From: DATBLE01 sp963791425
GTDB taxonomy: Bacteria > Actinomycetota > Thermoleophilia > Gaiellales > Gaiellaceae
Direction of reading: 5' to 3'
Length of the DNA stretch: 64,000 bases
Assembly (NCBI GenBank): GCA_963791425.1
Contig: CAWBSE010000007.1
Coordinates: forward strand, 30,009-94,008
Position 1 is the stretch's first letter. Every line of letters begins with the position of its first letter. Position numbers and translations under genes: made by a program. Shown piece after piece: positions 8,192-15,920 of this stretch. The notes below the pieces were generated by a model. That model was not told where the DNA came from, searched no databases, and saw only the letters and a list, made by a program, of their open reading frames with translations.

Positions 8192-9835
8192 ATGGTCCTC
8201 GCGATCGTTCTCGCGTTCGTGGCAGGGCTGATCACGGCGGTCTCGCCGTGTGTCTTGCCCGTCCTTCCGATCGTCCTCGCGGGCGGCATCGGCGAGAACA
8301 AACGACGCCCGTACGCGATCATCGCCGGGCTCGCGGTCACCTTTCTCGTCTCGGTGCTCTTCGCCACGCTGGTGCTCCAGTGGCTCGGGCTGCCGCAGGA
8401 CCTGCTGCGCAACATCGCGATCGGGATGCTCTTCCTGATGGCCGCAACGCTGATCTTCCCCCGGGTCGGCGTCTGGATCGAGCGGCCACTGTCGCGGCTC
8501 TCGCGACGGCCGTCGGGCGACCTCGGCGGCGGGTTCTTGCTCGGCTGCGCGCTGGGGCTCGTCTTCGTCCCGTGTGCCGGCCCCGCCCTCGCGTTCGTCA
8601 CGAGCGCCTCGGCGTCCCACGATTTCGGGTTCAAGACCTTCGCGGTCGCGGTCGCCTACACGCTCGGGGTTTGCATTGTCCTGATCGCGATTGCACTCGG
8701 CGGCCGGCGCGTCGGCAAGGCACTGCGCACGAACGTCGACCGGTTTCGCGTCGCGTTCGGCGTGATCCTCGCGGTCTCGGCCTTCGCGCTGATCTTCAAC
8801 GTCGACACGAAGCTGCAGAAGTGGTTCCCGAACTACACCGACCCGCTACAGCGCCACACAGAGGCGAGCGGCTCCGGACGTGACGCGTTCCAGCGCGGGA
8901 CGAACGTGACCAAACGGCAGCCGGCCGCGGCCACGCAGGCCGGTTCCAAGCTCCCCGACTACGGCCCGGCGCCCGACTTCGCCGGGATCGACCTCTGGCT
9001 GAACGGCAAGCCGCTGACGATCAAGGAGCTCCGCGGCAAGGTCGTGCTGGTCGACTTCTGGACGTACTCGTGCATCAACTGCCTGCGCACGCTCCCCCAC
9101 CTCGAGGCGTGGGATCGGATGTACCGCAAGGACGGGCTCGTGATCGTCGGCGTGCACACGCCGGAGTTCGCCTTCGAGCACGTGGCGGGGAACGTTCGCG
9201 GCGCGGTGAAGCGGCTCGGCGTCCGCTACCCGGTCGCACTCGACAACGAGTACGGCACCTGGAACGCGTACGGCAACCAGTACTGGCCGGCCGAGTACCT
9301 GATCGACAAGGACGGCCACGTGCGCCGGGCGCACTTCGGCGAGGGCGAATACGACGTCACCGAGCAGAGCATCCGGTCGCTGCTCGGCGAGAAGCTCGCC
9401 TCGCCGGCGTCCGACGGGCTGAAGGACATGACGCCGACCGGCGTGATCTCGGGCGAGTCGTACCTCGGCTACGAGCGGATCGGAACGTATTTCACCGGCT
9501 CGAAGATCTACCGTGACAAGGAGGCGACGTACACCTTCCCGCCCGCGCTCGGCCAGAGCGACTACGCATACGACGGCCGCTGGACGGTCGGGGCGCAGCG
9601 CATCGTCGCCGGCAAGGACGCGCGGCTGCGGTTCCGCTACTACGCGCGCAAGGTCTACCTCGTCCTCGGCGGCAAGGGCACCGTGCAGGTGTTCGTCGAC
9701 GGCGCGCCGACCAAGGTCGTGCACGTGAACGCGGACAGGCTCTACACGCTCGTCGACAAGGACTCGATCGACGACGCGACGCTCGAGCTCCGATTCTCGC
9801 CCGGGGTTTCGGCCTACGCCTTCACGTTCGGCTAG
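8192..9835 (+). CDS. dipZ: DipZ-type protein: CcdA membrane domain fused to TlpA-like redoxin
   Basis: The 547-residue fusion has three parts. Residues 1-215 are a CcdA/DsbD-beta membrane domain with the two intramembrane cysteines in AVSPCVLPVLP (C20) and FVPCAGPALA. Residues 265-405 are an AhpC-TSA/redoxin domain with the active site YSCINC (C294, C297). Residues 410-547 form a C-terminal beta domain as in Mycobacterium DipZ. CcdA relays reducing power across the membrane to the extracytoplasmic redoxin, usually for cytochrome c maturation or oxidative protein repair. All four functional cysteines are present. It ends 4 bases into the convergent PAC2 gene. Confidence 0.93.
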   Translation: MVLAIVLAFVAGLITAVSPCVLPVLPIVLAGGIGENKRRPYAIIAGLAVTFLVSVLFATLVLQWLGLPQDLLRNIAIGMLFLMAATLIFPRVGVWIERPLSRLSRRPSGDLGGGFLLGCALGLVFVPCAGPALAFVTSASASHDFGFKTFAVAVAYTLGVCIVLIAIALGGRRVGKALRTNVDRFRVAFGVILAVSAFALIFNVDTKLQKWFPNYTDPLQRHTEASGSGRDAFQRGTNVTKRQPAAATQAGSKLPDYGPAPDFAGIDLWLNGKPLTIKELRGKVVLVDFWTYSCINCLRTLPHLEAWDRMYRKDGLVIVGVHTPEFAFEHVAGNVRGAVKRLGVRYPVALDNEYGTWNAYGNQYWPAEYLIDKDGHVRRAHFGEGEYDVTEQSIRSLLGEKLASPASDGLKDMTPTGVISGESYLGYERIGTYFTGSKIYRDKEATYTFPPALGQSDYAYDGRWTVGAQRIVAGKDARLRFRYYARKVYLVLGGKGTVQVFVDGAPTKVVHVNADRLYTLVDKDSIDDATLELRFSPGVSAYAFTFG

Positions 9836-10704
9836 TCGCCCGGAGTGCCGTTCTCTTCGTCGCGCTCCCGGAGGTAGCGCGAGAGCTCCGCGGCGAGCGA
9901 ATCGCCCGACGGGAGGTCCGACTCGTCGATCTCGTCGACGCGGCGTTCCAGCTCCTCGACGTACGCCGCGGTCTCTTCGTCGGTGGCGATCGCCTCGCTG
10001 ACCTGACGGACGTACGCGTCGGCCGCCTCGTCGAGCTCGGCGGTGTCGATCTCGGCGCCGAGCAGGTCGGCGAGCCGCACGCACAGCGCGGCAGCGGCCT
10101 TGGGGCTCGGTGCCAGCGAGACGTAGTGCGGCACGGCCGCCCAGAGGCTGGCCGAAGGGATGTTCGCGCGCTTGCATGCGTCGTGGACGACGCCGACGAT
10201 GCCGGTCGGGCCCTCGTAGCGCGACGCCTGCAGGCCGAGCTGCTCGACGAGCCCGGGGTCGGTGGCGCTGCCGGTCACGGGCGCCTCGCGCGTGTGCGGG
10301 ACGTCGGCGAGCAGTGCGCCGAGCGTGACCATCAGATCGACCTCGAGCTCCTTCGCGAAGTCGATGATCAGATTCGAGAACGTGCGCCAGCGCAGGTTCG
10401 GCTCGACGCCGAGCAGCAGCACCGCGTCGCGGTCCATCCCCTCGGGGCGCGCGTGGTAGAAGACCGTCTCCGGCCAGTCGATCCGCCGCGTGTAGCCCTC
10501 CTCGAGGCGCACCTGCGGGCGGGTCGCCTGGAAGTCGAAGAACCCCTCCGGGTCGATCTCGGCGAAGCGCCGCGCGTCCCAGGCCTTCGCCAGGTAGCCG
10601 GCCGCGAGCGACGCGCCCTGGCCCCCGTCGTTCCAGCCCCGGAACGCTGCGATCAACACGGGGCGCTCGAGCGCCGGGCGACGCTGAACGTGGAGCTCAG
10701 CCAT
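9832..10704 (-). CDS. PAC2 family protein
   Basis: The 290-residue protein shows the PAC2 pattern. The start is LIAAFRGWNDGGQGASLA, the central part is DAVLLLGVEPNLRWRTFSN and MVTLGALLADVPHTREAPVTG, then GIVGVVHDACKRANIPSASLWAAVPHY. An acidic coiled C-terminal extension follows. PAC2 proteins resemble eukaryotic proteasome assembly chaperone 2; actinobacterial members are common but their function is mostly undefined. It lies 9 bases downstream of ctaA on the same strand, in a selD-ctaA-PAC2 order. No proteasome gene is in the window. Confidence 0.9.
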   Translation of the reverse strand: MAELHVQRRPALERPVLIAAFRGWNDGGQGASLAAGYLAKAWDARRFAEIDPEGFFDFQATRPQVRLEEGYTRRIDWPETVFYHARPEGMDRDAVLLLGVEPNLRWRTFSNLIIDFAKELEVDLMVTLGALLADVPHTREAPVTGSATDPGLVEQLGLQASRYEGPTGIVGVVHDACKRANIPSASLWAAVPHYVSLAPSPKAAAALCVRLADLLGAEIDTAELDEAADAYVRQVSEAIATDEETAAYVEELERRVDEIDESDLPSGDSLAAELSRYLRERDEENGTPGD

Positions 10705-10713
10705 TGACTGAGT

Positions 10714-11637
10714 CTACGTCCGGGCGCGTGCAAGCGGTCGCCACATGAGTGTGACGAATGCCACCGTCAGCGCCCAGACCGCCGCGGCGAGGGCGACGTG
10801 GACGAGGACGAGCCCCCACGGCAGGTGCGTCCGGTACTGGAGGTCGCCGAGCGCCATCTGCACCACCACGAGCACCGCGAGCCCGACGGCGCCCTCGGCC
10901 CAGCGGGCGCCGATCGTCGCGCGGCGGGCGAGCAGGTAGCCGATCAGGAACATCAGGCTCAGGCCGAGCACGGCGACGACGGCTCCGTGCAGCAGCAGCG
11001 CCGGGTGCAGGCGCCAGAGCCGGTAGACGTTCTTGCCGCCCGAGTGCGGGCCGGCGGCGGTTGCGATCGTCCCCGAGGCGAGCAGCGCGAAGCAGGCGAT
11101 CCCGACCCAGAGCCCGGCGAGTCTGGGCTCGCGGTCGAGCGGCGGGTCGTGGCCGCGGCCGAGCGCAAGCGCCTCCAGCCCGACGATCACGGCGGCGGCG
11201 AGCACGGCGATCGAGAGCAGGAGGTGCGGGATCACGAGCGCCGGGTGCAGGTGCGCGTAGACGGTGATCGCGCCGAGCGGCGCCTGCGCGAGCGTGCCGG
11301 CGAAGGTGGCGACGGCGAGCCAGCGCGCCCAGCGCGGCAGGCCGCGGGTGAACCACGCGCCGACCGCGAGTGCCAGCGTCAGGAAGATCGTCACGCTCGC
11401 GACCATCCGGTTCCCGAACTCGACGTACGAGTGGAACCCCTTCGCCGGGAACGGCTGGCCGGGCTGGCAGCCGGGCCAGTGCTCGCAGCCGAGGCCCGAG
11501 CTCGTCAGCCGGACGACCGCGCCGGTCGAGACGATCGCCCAGAGCATCGCCACGGACAGCCCGGCCAGCCAGCGGAAGGCGGTCGGCGAGAGCTCGAAAG
11601 CACGCAGGCGCGAGAGCCGTGTGGTCTCGACGTGCAC
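10714..11637 (-). CDS. ctaA: heme A synthase (COX15/CtaA family)
   Basis: The likely start is GTG 11637, 20 bases after the selD stop, giving 307 residues; the open frame extends further but overlaps selD. The eight-helix topology is visible. GAVVRLTSSGLGCEHWPGCQPG carries the extracytoplasmic Cys pair of CtaA. His-containing helices (VIPHLLLSI, RLHPALLLHGAVV, VLVHVALAA) supply heme ligands. It oxidises the heme O methyl group to heme A for aa3-type oxidases. Neither ctaB nor oxidase subunits are adjacent here. Confidence 0.9.
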   Translation of the reverse strand: MHVETTRLSRLRAFELSPTAFRWLAGLSVAMLWAIVSTGAVVRLTSSGLGCEHWPGCQPGQPFPAKGFHSYVEFGNRMVASVTIFLTLALAVGAWFTRGLPRWARWLAVATFAGTLAQAPLGAITVYAHLHPALVIPHLLLSIAVLAAAVIVGLEALALGRGHDPPLDREPRLAGLWVGIACFALLASGTIATAAGPHSGGKNVYRLWRLHPALLLHGAVVAVLGLSLMFLIGYLLARRATIGARWAEGAVGLAVLVVVQMALGDLQYRTHLPWGLVLVHVALAAAVWALTVAFVTLMWRPLARART

Positions 11638-11657
11638 GGCTCCGAGTCTAGTGGCGG

Positions 11658-12680
11658 TTACGCGACGAGCACGCCGGCGCCCGCCTCGACGCGGCCGATC
11701 CGGCGGGCGAAGAGGCCCTTGGCGTCGAACTCGGCCTGCAGCGCCGGCGCTTTCTCGGCCGGAAGCGAGACCAGCAGCCCGCCCGCGGTCTGCGGGTCCC
11801 AGCCGAGCGTGACGAGCTCGTCGGGGACGCCGTCCGCGGTCACGTGCGCGTCGGCGAAGTCGCGGTTGCGACCGTCGCCGCCCGTCTTCTCTCCCGCGCG
11901 GGCGACCTCGAGCGCGCCGTCGAGCGAGGGCCAGCTCTCCGCGTCGAGGACGAGCTGCACGCCGCTGCGGTCGGCCATCTCGTACGCGTGGCCGAACAGC
12001 CCGAAGCCGGTCACGTCGGTGACGGCGTTCGGCCGGAACGCGCGGAGCACGTCGGCCCAGTCGCGGTTCAGGGTGCTCATCCACTCGACGGCGGCCGCGA
12101 CCTCGGCGTCACCGGCGAGACCGCGCTGGGCTCCGTGGAGCACCAGCCCGGTCCCGAGCGGCTTGGTGAGCAGCAGCGCGTCGCCCGGTTGCGCGCCGGC
12201 CTTCGGCCAGATGCCGTCGGGGTGGACGGTGCCGACGACTGCGAGCCCGTACTTCGGCTCCTTGTCGCGGATCGTGTGCCCACCGGCGAGGATCGCCCCC
12301 GCCGCACGCACCTGCAGGTCGGCGGCGCCGAGGATCGCGGCGACCATCTCCTGCGGCAGCTCCTCCGGGAACTCGGCGATCGAGAGCGCGAGCAGCGGCC
12401 TGCCGCCCATCGCGAAGACGTCGTTCAGCGCGTTGGTGGCGGCGATCGTGCCGAAGTCGTGCGGGTCGTCGACCAGCGGCGGGAAGAAGTCGAGGGTGAA
12501 AACGAGCGCGGTCTCGTCGTCGAGGCGGTAGACGGCCGCGTCGTCAGCCGGGTTCAACCCGACGAGCAGATCCTCCGCCTCGGCGGGCACGAACCCGGCG
12601 AGCAACTCCTGCAACCGAGCGGCCGGGTACTTGGCCGCGCAGCCACCAGAGGTGACCAGATCGGTCAGCTTGACCGCCAC
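11658..12680 (-). CDS. selD: selenide, water dikinase (selenophosphate synthetase), Cys form
   Basis: The 340-residue protein starts at ATG 12680. The catalytic loop is TSGGCAAKYP, with Cys (residue 14) rather than selenocysteine and the conserved Lys three residues later. Other SelD motifs are NPADDAAVYRL, TLDFFPPLVDDPHDFG, AILAGGHTIRDKEPKYGLAV, and LTKPLGTGL. It makes selenophosphate from selenide and ATP for selenocysteine or 2-selenouridine synthesis. No selA, selB, selC or mnmH appears in the window and no selenoprotein is evident, so its local role cannot be told. The palindrome pair lies 49-117 bases upstream of its start. Confidence 0.95.
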   Translation of the reverse strand: MAVKLTDLVTSGGCAAKYPAARLQELLAGFVPAEAEDLLVGLNPADDAAVYRLDDETALVFTLDFFPPLVDDPHDFGTIAATNALNDVFAMGGRPLLALSIAEFPEELPQEMVAAILGAADLQVRAAGAILAGGHTIRDKEPKYGLAVVGTVHPDGIWPKAGAQPGDALLLTKPLGTGLVLHGAQRGLAGDAEVAAAVEWMSTLNRDWADVLRAFRPNAVTDVTGFGLFGHAYEMADRSGVQLVLDAESWPSLDGALEVARAGEKTGGDGRNRDFADAHVTADGVPDELVTLGWDPQTAGGLLVSLPAEKAPALQAEFDAKGLFARRIGRVEAGAGVLVA

Positions 12681-12728
12681 CGTCGGATCGTAGTCCGCAG
12701 CGCCCTCCGCCCCCGGCCCGGAGGCGCG

Positions 12729-12797
12729 TTAACAGTGCCAGGCACTGTTAAGACGCCCTCGGAGTCGTGGCCCGTTAACAGTGCCAGGCACTGTTAA
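12729..12797. repeat. palindromic repeat pair (site A), 46-bp period
   Basis: There are two perfect 23-bp palindromes at 12729-12751 and 12775-12797. Each has the arm TTAACAGTGCC, a single central A, then the reverse-complement arm. Start-to-start distance is exactly 46, with a 23-base spacer. For the first copy, outer complementarity (GAGG at 12721-12724 with CCTC at 12757-12760) extends the stem with one bulge. The pair lies between the thioredoxin-like lipoprotein gene and selD, both on the minus strand, immediately after the lipoprotein stop at 12805. It belongs to the same family as the 20.4 kb and 27.1 kb sites. Confidence 0.95.
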
Positions 12798-12804
12798 GAC
12801 GCGG

Positions 12805-13689
12805 TCAGCCGGCGAGCGTCGATCGGACGGCCGCCGACAGCTCCGCGACCGACACCGAGCCCTCGAAGCGCTGCTTGATCCGCCCGTCGCGGCCGACCAG
12901 GAAGACGTACGGCTCGCTCGGCAGGCGCCACTCCTTCACCCAGCGGTTGAACCCCTGCGCCGGGTTGTTGCCCTGGTAGATCTCGACGTGGATGAAGCGG
13001 ACGCCGCTGCCGGCGAAGCGCTTCTGCACCGCCTGGACGACATCGACCGTCGGCCCGCACGTGCGCGACGTGCAGAACTTCGGCGTCGCGAACGCGAGCA
13101 CGAACGGGGCGTGCGCCTTGACCGAATCAGCGACCGAGTAGCGGAGCAGCGACCGGTCGGGCGGGTTGGCGGTCGTCAGCGAGGCCGTCTCGCCGCCGGC
13201 CGACGAGAGCGTCGGCGTGCGCGACGGGATCGCCTTGTCACCCACCGCAGGCACCTGCGGCTTCGACGCGACCTGGATCGTCGCAACTCCACGGACGTTC
13301 GTCCCTGCCGGCACCGCGCTGAGCGTGTAGCGCCCCGGCCTGGCGATCCGGAAGTGAGCGACGTAGATGTTCCGCACGCCGCCGAGCGCGGCCGCCGAGC
13401 CGGGAACGCCGATCGGCTGCAGGTGCGCCTCGGTCGTCGCCACGGTCGAGCCGGCCCCATCGAGGACATGGACGCTCGCCGTCGGCCGCTCGATCGAGCG
13501 TGACTTCGAGTCGATGAACAGGAAGGAGCTGCGCACCGGGCCGACCGCGTAGTCGGACGTCCCCTGCACCAGCGCGATCGTGTTACCGGCTGCCTCGGTG
13601 GAGGTGGACGGAGACGCCGTTTTGGAACCTCCGCAAGCCGCGGCGCTGAGCGCCGCGGCCAGGAGGAAGATGAGGCGCGCGGCCCGCAC
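12805..13689 (-). CDS. secreted lipoprotein with thioredoxin-like domain
   Basis: The 294-residue protein begins MRAARLIFLLAAALSAAACGG, a short signal peptide ending at a lipobox-like Cys. Residues 40-130 are a beta-rich region. The C-terminal half resembles a thioredoxin/SCO fold: APFVLAFATPKFC-TSRTC-GPTVD has two cysteines spaced CxxxxC, followed by FIHVEIYQGNNPAQGFNRW and EPYVFLVGRDGRIKQRFEG, the usual cis-Pro strand and final strand. It probably acts outside the membrane in redox or metal handling; the exact partner is unknown. It ends just before palindrome site A. Confidence 0.75.
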   Translation of the reverse strand: MRAARLIFLLAAALSAAACGGSKTASPSTSTEAAGNTIALVQGTSDYAVGPVRSSFLFIDSKSRSIERPTASVHVLDGAGSTVATTEAHLQPIGVPGSAAALGGVRNIYVAHFRIARPGRYTLSAVPAGTNVRGVATIQVASKPQVPAVGDKAIPSRTPTLSSAGGETASLTTANPPDRSLLRYSVADSVKAHAPFVLAFATPKFCTSRTCGPTVDVVQAVQKRFAGSGVRFIHVEIYQGNNPAQGFNRWVKEWRLPSEPYVFLVGRDGRIKQRFEGSVSVAELSAAVRSTLAG

Positions 13690-13739
13690 GCCTCGAGTCT
13701 AGATCCCGGCTTGCCGCAGCCGGACGTACAAGGGGGCGC

Positions 13740-13775
13740 CTACTTGGGGCCGTCCGAGAAGGCCTTGACCAGCAC
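13740..13775 (-). CDS. candidate mini-ORF, peptide MLVKAFSDGPK
   Basis: A GTG at 13775 is preceded by a strong Shine-Dalgarno, AAAGGAGA, 8 bases upstream. The ORF runs 11 codons to TAG at 13740. It starts 18 bases after the stop of the XRE-TPR regulator on the same strand, so it would be its operon partner. Such a good ribosome site before so short an ORF is unusual. XRE-TPR proteins of the RRNPP type often pair with a peptide gene. This peptide lacks a secretion signal, so a signalling role is only a hypothesis; it may instead be a chance leader-type ORF. Confidence 0.4.
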   Translation of the reverse strand: MLVKAFSDGPK

Positions 13776-13793
13776 GGGTATGTCTCCTTTCGC

Positions 13794-15143
13794 CTAGAAG
13801 CGGAAGTCCTGCAGCGCCTCAGCCGCCCGCCGGTAGAGCCGGGCCGCCTCACGATCTGCATTGCGCTTCTGTGCGAGATCGCCCTGTGCGACCCAGGCCG
13901 CAGCCCGGTGACTGACCGACGACAACTGTTCGAAGCTCCTATCGGCTGCCTGGAGCATTTCTTCAGCCTCGATCAAGCGATCTTGTTCGAGCAGTGCGCG
14001 TCCGAGAACGAGCTGCGCAGTGCCGATTCCCTGGAGGTAGTCCGGCCGCTCGCCGAAGAGCTCGATCGCCCTCGACGCCTCATCCTCGGCCAGAACCGCC
14101 TCGGAGACACCCAGGTGAACCTGTGCCAGTGAACAGAGCGCGAGCCCGGCTTCGGGCTCGTCTCCGTCCTCGAACGCGACCTGGTACGCGCCCGTCAGCT
14201 GCTCGACGGCCTGCTCGGTGTTCCCGAGCTCGAAGTTCACGCCGCCGAGGTTGTTCAGGAGCCGGCCGACGTTCGCCCGGTCCTCCAACTCTTCGTAGTA
14301 GCCGCGCGCCCGCTCCGCGTAGGTCCGCGCGAGCAGCCAGTGGCCCTCGCGCTCGGCGACGAGCGACGCCTGGAAGAACACCTGGGCCGAGGCCCGCCGG
14401 TCGCCGGCGGACTTGGCCAGCTCCAGCGCGCGCTCGACGTCCTCGCGCGCCGCCTGCCAGTCGCGCTGGCGCCGGTAGCAGCGGGAGCGCCAGTCGAGGA
14501 TGTCGACGCGGAGCAGGTCGCACGGCAACCCGGAGCGATCCGCGAGCTCCACCGCCGAGGTCAGCAGCGAGACCGACGTCGAGATGCTCGACAGCATGTA
14601 GCGGCAGACGCCGTTTCGGTACAGGACGGCCGCGCGGTCGACGTCGGAAAACGCCGGCCCCTCGGCGATGTCGCGGGCGCGCCCGAGCAGACGCAGCGCG
14701 TCCTTGACCTGGCCCGACTGGGAGAGCGCCCACGTCTCGCCGAGGAGCGAGCGGAACTCGAGATCCTGCGCGCCCGTGGCCGCGACGGCATCGCGGCCTT
14801 CGGCGAACGCGGTCGCGGCACCGGGATAGTCCTGCCGCTCCGACATCGCCTCGGCCCGGGCAAGCGCTGCCTCGATGCGGCCGCGCTCCTCGGCACTGAC
14901 GCCGCCGAGCAGATACGCCGGCTCGACATCGAGCCGTTCGGCGAGCCACTCGAGGGTCTCGGCAGACGCACGCGTCTTGCCGCGCTCGATCTGGCTGACG
15001 TACTCCTTCGAGAACCGGCCGCCCGCGAGCTCCGTCTGGGTCAGGCCGGCGGCGATGCGCAGCGACTTGACGCGGTCGCCGACTTCACCGGCTCCCCCTG
15101 TCCGTTCCGGACGTGTCCTTGAAATCGCCTTGTCCATGCGCAT
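13794..15143 (-). CDS. XRE-family HTH regulator with TPR repeats
   Basis: The 449-residue protein has an N-terminal HTH_3 domain (about residues 22-80): VKSLRIAAGLTQTELAGGRFSKEYVSQIERGKTRAS. Around eight helical-pair repeats follow, with TPR character (AREDVERALELAKSAGDRR, NNLGGVNFELGNTEQAVEQL, GTAQLVLGRALLEQDRLIEAEEM). This architecture, one DNA-binding domain plus a TPR superhelix, is shared with peptide-sensing RRNPP regulators and with other stress and sporulation regulators. The 180-base upstream interval contains the palindrome ACTTGACAAGT, a candidate operator. A mini-ORF follows its stop. The ligand and target genes are unknown. Confidence 0.88.
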   Translation of the reverse strand: MRMDKAISRTRPERTGGAGEVGDRVKSLRIAAGLTQTELAGGRFSKEYVSQIERGKTRASAETLEWLAERLDVEPAYLLGGVSAEERGRIEAALARAEAMSERQDYPGAATAFAEGRDAVAATGAQDLEFRSLLGETWALSQSGQVKDALRLLGRARDIAEGPAFSDVDRAAVLYRNGVCRYMLSSISTSVSLLTSAVELADRSGLPCDLLRVDILDWRSRCYRRQRDWQAAREDVERALELAKSAGDRRASAQVFFQASLVAEREGHWLLARTYAERARGYYEELEDRANVGRLLNNLGGVNFELGNTEQAVEQLTGAYQVAFEDGDEPEAGLALCSLAQVHLGVSEAVLAEDEASRAIELFGERPDYLQGIGTAQLVLGRALLEQDRLIEAEEMLQAADRSFEQLSSVSHRAAAWVAQGDLAQKRNADREAARLYRRAAEALQDFRF

Positions 15144-15186
15144 CTCGACGGTGAAGTAAATGTAGCGCAGATTGCTTCATTTGCCT

Positions 15187-15217
15187 ACTTGACAAGTTGA
15201 GACAGGGGTGCAATAGT
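15187..15217 (+). promoter_or_regulatory. candidate promoter with overlapping 11-bp palindrome
   Basis: TTGACA (15189-15194), a 17-base spacer, then AATAGT (15212-15217) make a good sigma-70-type promoter reading rightward, away from the XRE-TPR gene. The -35 lies inside the perfect palindrome ACTTGACAAGT (15187-15197), a plausible binding site for the neighbouring XRE regulator. No gene follows on this strand before a hairpin at 15287. Confidence 0.45.
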
Positions 15218-15223
15218 CATGCC

Positions 15224-15324
15224 ACTTCAGTACTCGTCCGCCGCAGAGAACCACCCAGGACGAATACCGAGGCAAGTCTGTACAGAGAGAGCCCCGGGGG
15301 CCGCAGCCGGGGCTCTCGGCTTTT
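15224..15324 (+). ncRNA. candidate small RNA between the XRE-TPR and tetR genes
   Basis: A promoter-like element (15189-15217) and a GC hairpin followed by TTTT (15287-15324) bracket about 100 bases with no ATG, GTG or TTG start inside. This is the layout of a stand-alone small RNA with an intrinsic terminator. There is no family match that I recognise. The hairpin could alternatively serve the minus-strand tetR gene, whose stop is at 15324-15326. Confidence 0.35.
15287..15324 (+). terminator. intrinsic terminator-like hairpin
   Basis: An 11-bp perfect stem (15287-15297 with 15307-15317) has a 9-base loop and is followed on the plus strand by GGC then TTTT at 15321-15324. The minus strand lacks a U-tract. 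It therefore reads best as the end of a rightward transcript, although it also sits directly after the minus-strand tetR stop. Confidence 0.6.
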
Positions 15325-15920
15325 CAGGAACCGGTCAGCCAGGCGCGACGCGAGGCACGGATGCGCTCGAGGTCGTTCGCCGGCAACCCGCCGAGCCGCC
15401 CGGCGACCGCGGTCAGCAGCCCGACCGCGATGAAGATCCACGCCTCGGCACGCGGATCGCGGTCGGCCGGGATCGCCCCCGCCGCCTGGCAGCGGGTCAG
15501 GACATGGGCGACGAACTCGTGCACGCCTCGGAGGTGGCGCTTGAGGTACCGCCGGATCTCCGGGTCGTCGCCCGACTCGGTCAGCGCCGCGAGCCAGAGC
15601 TGCGCCACCGCCGAGCGCTGCTCCTTGAAGTCGAAGAACGCGTTCGCCATCGCCTGCGTCCACGCGCGGGGGTCGGGCTCCGCCGCAACCGCCTCGTCCC
15701 AGGCCGTCCGCACGCGCAGCCATGCGCTGTCGATGCAGGCGAGATAGAGCGCCTGCTTCGACGCGAAGTGCCGGTAGAGGATCGGCTCGGTCACGCCTGC
15801 CTCGCGGGCGATCTCGGCGGTGGTGGCGCCGCGGTACGAGCACCGGGCGAAGACCTGGCACGCGGTGTCGAGCACGGCCGCGCGCCGTTCCTCCGCCGCG
15901 AGCCTGGGGCGCGAGCTCAT
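15324..15920 (-). CDS. TetR-family transcriptional regulator
   Basis: The 198-residue protein has an N-terminal TetR HTH (about residues 12-58): RRAAVLDTACQVFARCSYRGATTAEIAREAGVTEPILYRHFASKQALY. A helical ligand domain follows. Its ATG overlaps the stop of the MFS gene (bases 15917-15920), so the pump and its probable repressor form one minus-strand operon. The expected operator is the inverted repeat at 17365-17378 ahead of the MFS start. The inducer is unknown. Confidence 0.92.
   Translation of the reverse strand: MSSRPRLAAEERRAAVLDTACQVFARCSYRGATTAEIAREAGVTEPILYRHFASKQALYLACIDSAWLRVRTAWDEAVAAEPDPRAWTQAMANAFFDFKEQRSAVAQLWLAALTESGDDPEIRRYLKRHLRGVHEFVAHVLTRCQAAGAIPADRDPRAEAWIFIAVGLLTAVAGRLGGLPANDLERIRASRRAWLTGS

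Noticed and set aside
11658..12680. Selenocysteine readthrough as the cause of the broken frames elsewhere
   Set aside because: The breaks are frame changes rather than in-frame TGA codons at redox positions, and no SECIS-like hairpins or selABC genes are visible.
12729..12797. Palindromes as ordinary intrinsic terminators only
   Set aside because: They recur in exact 46-bp arrays, have no U-tracts, and one array abuts a RAYT gene; termination may be a side effect.
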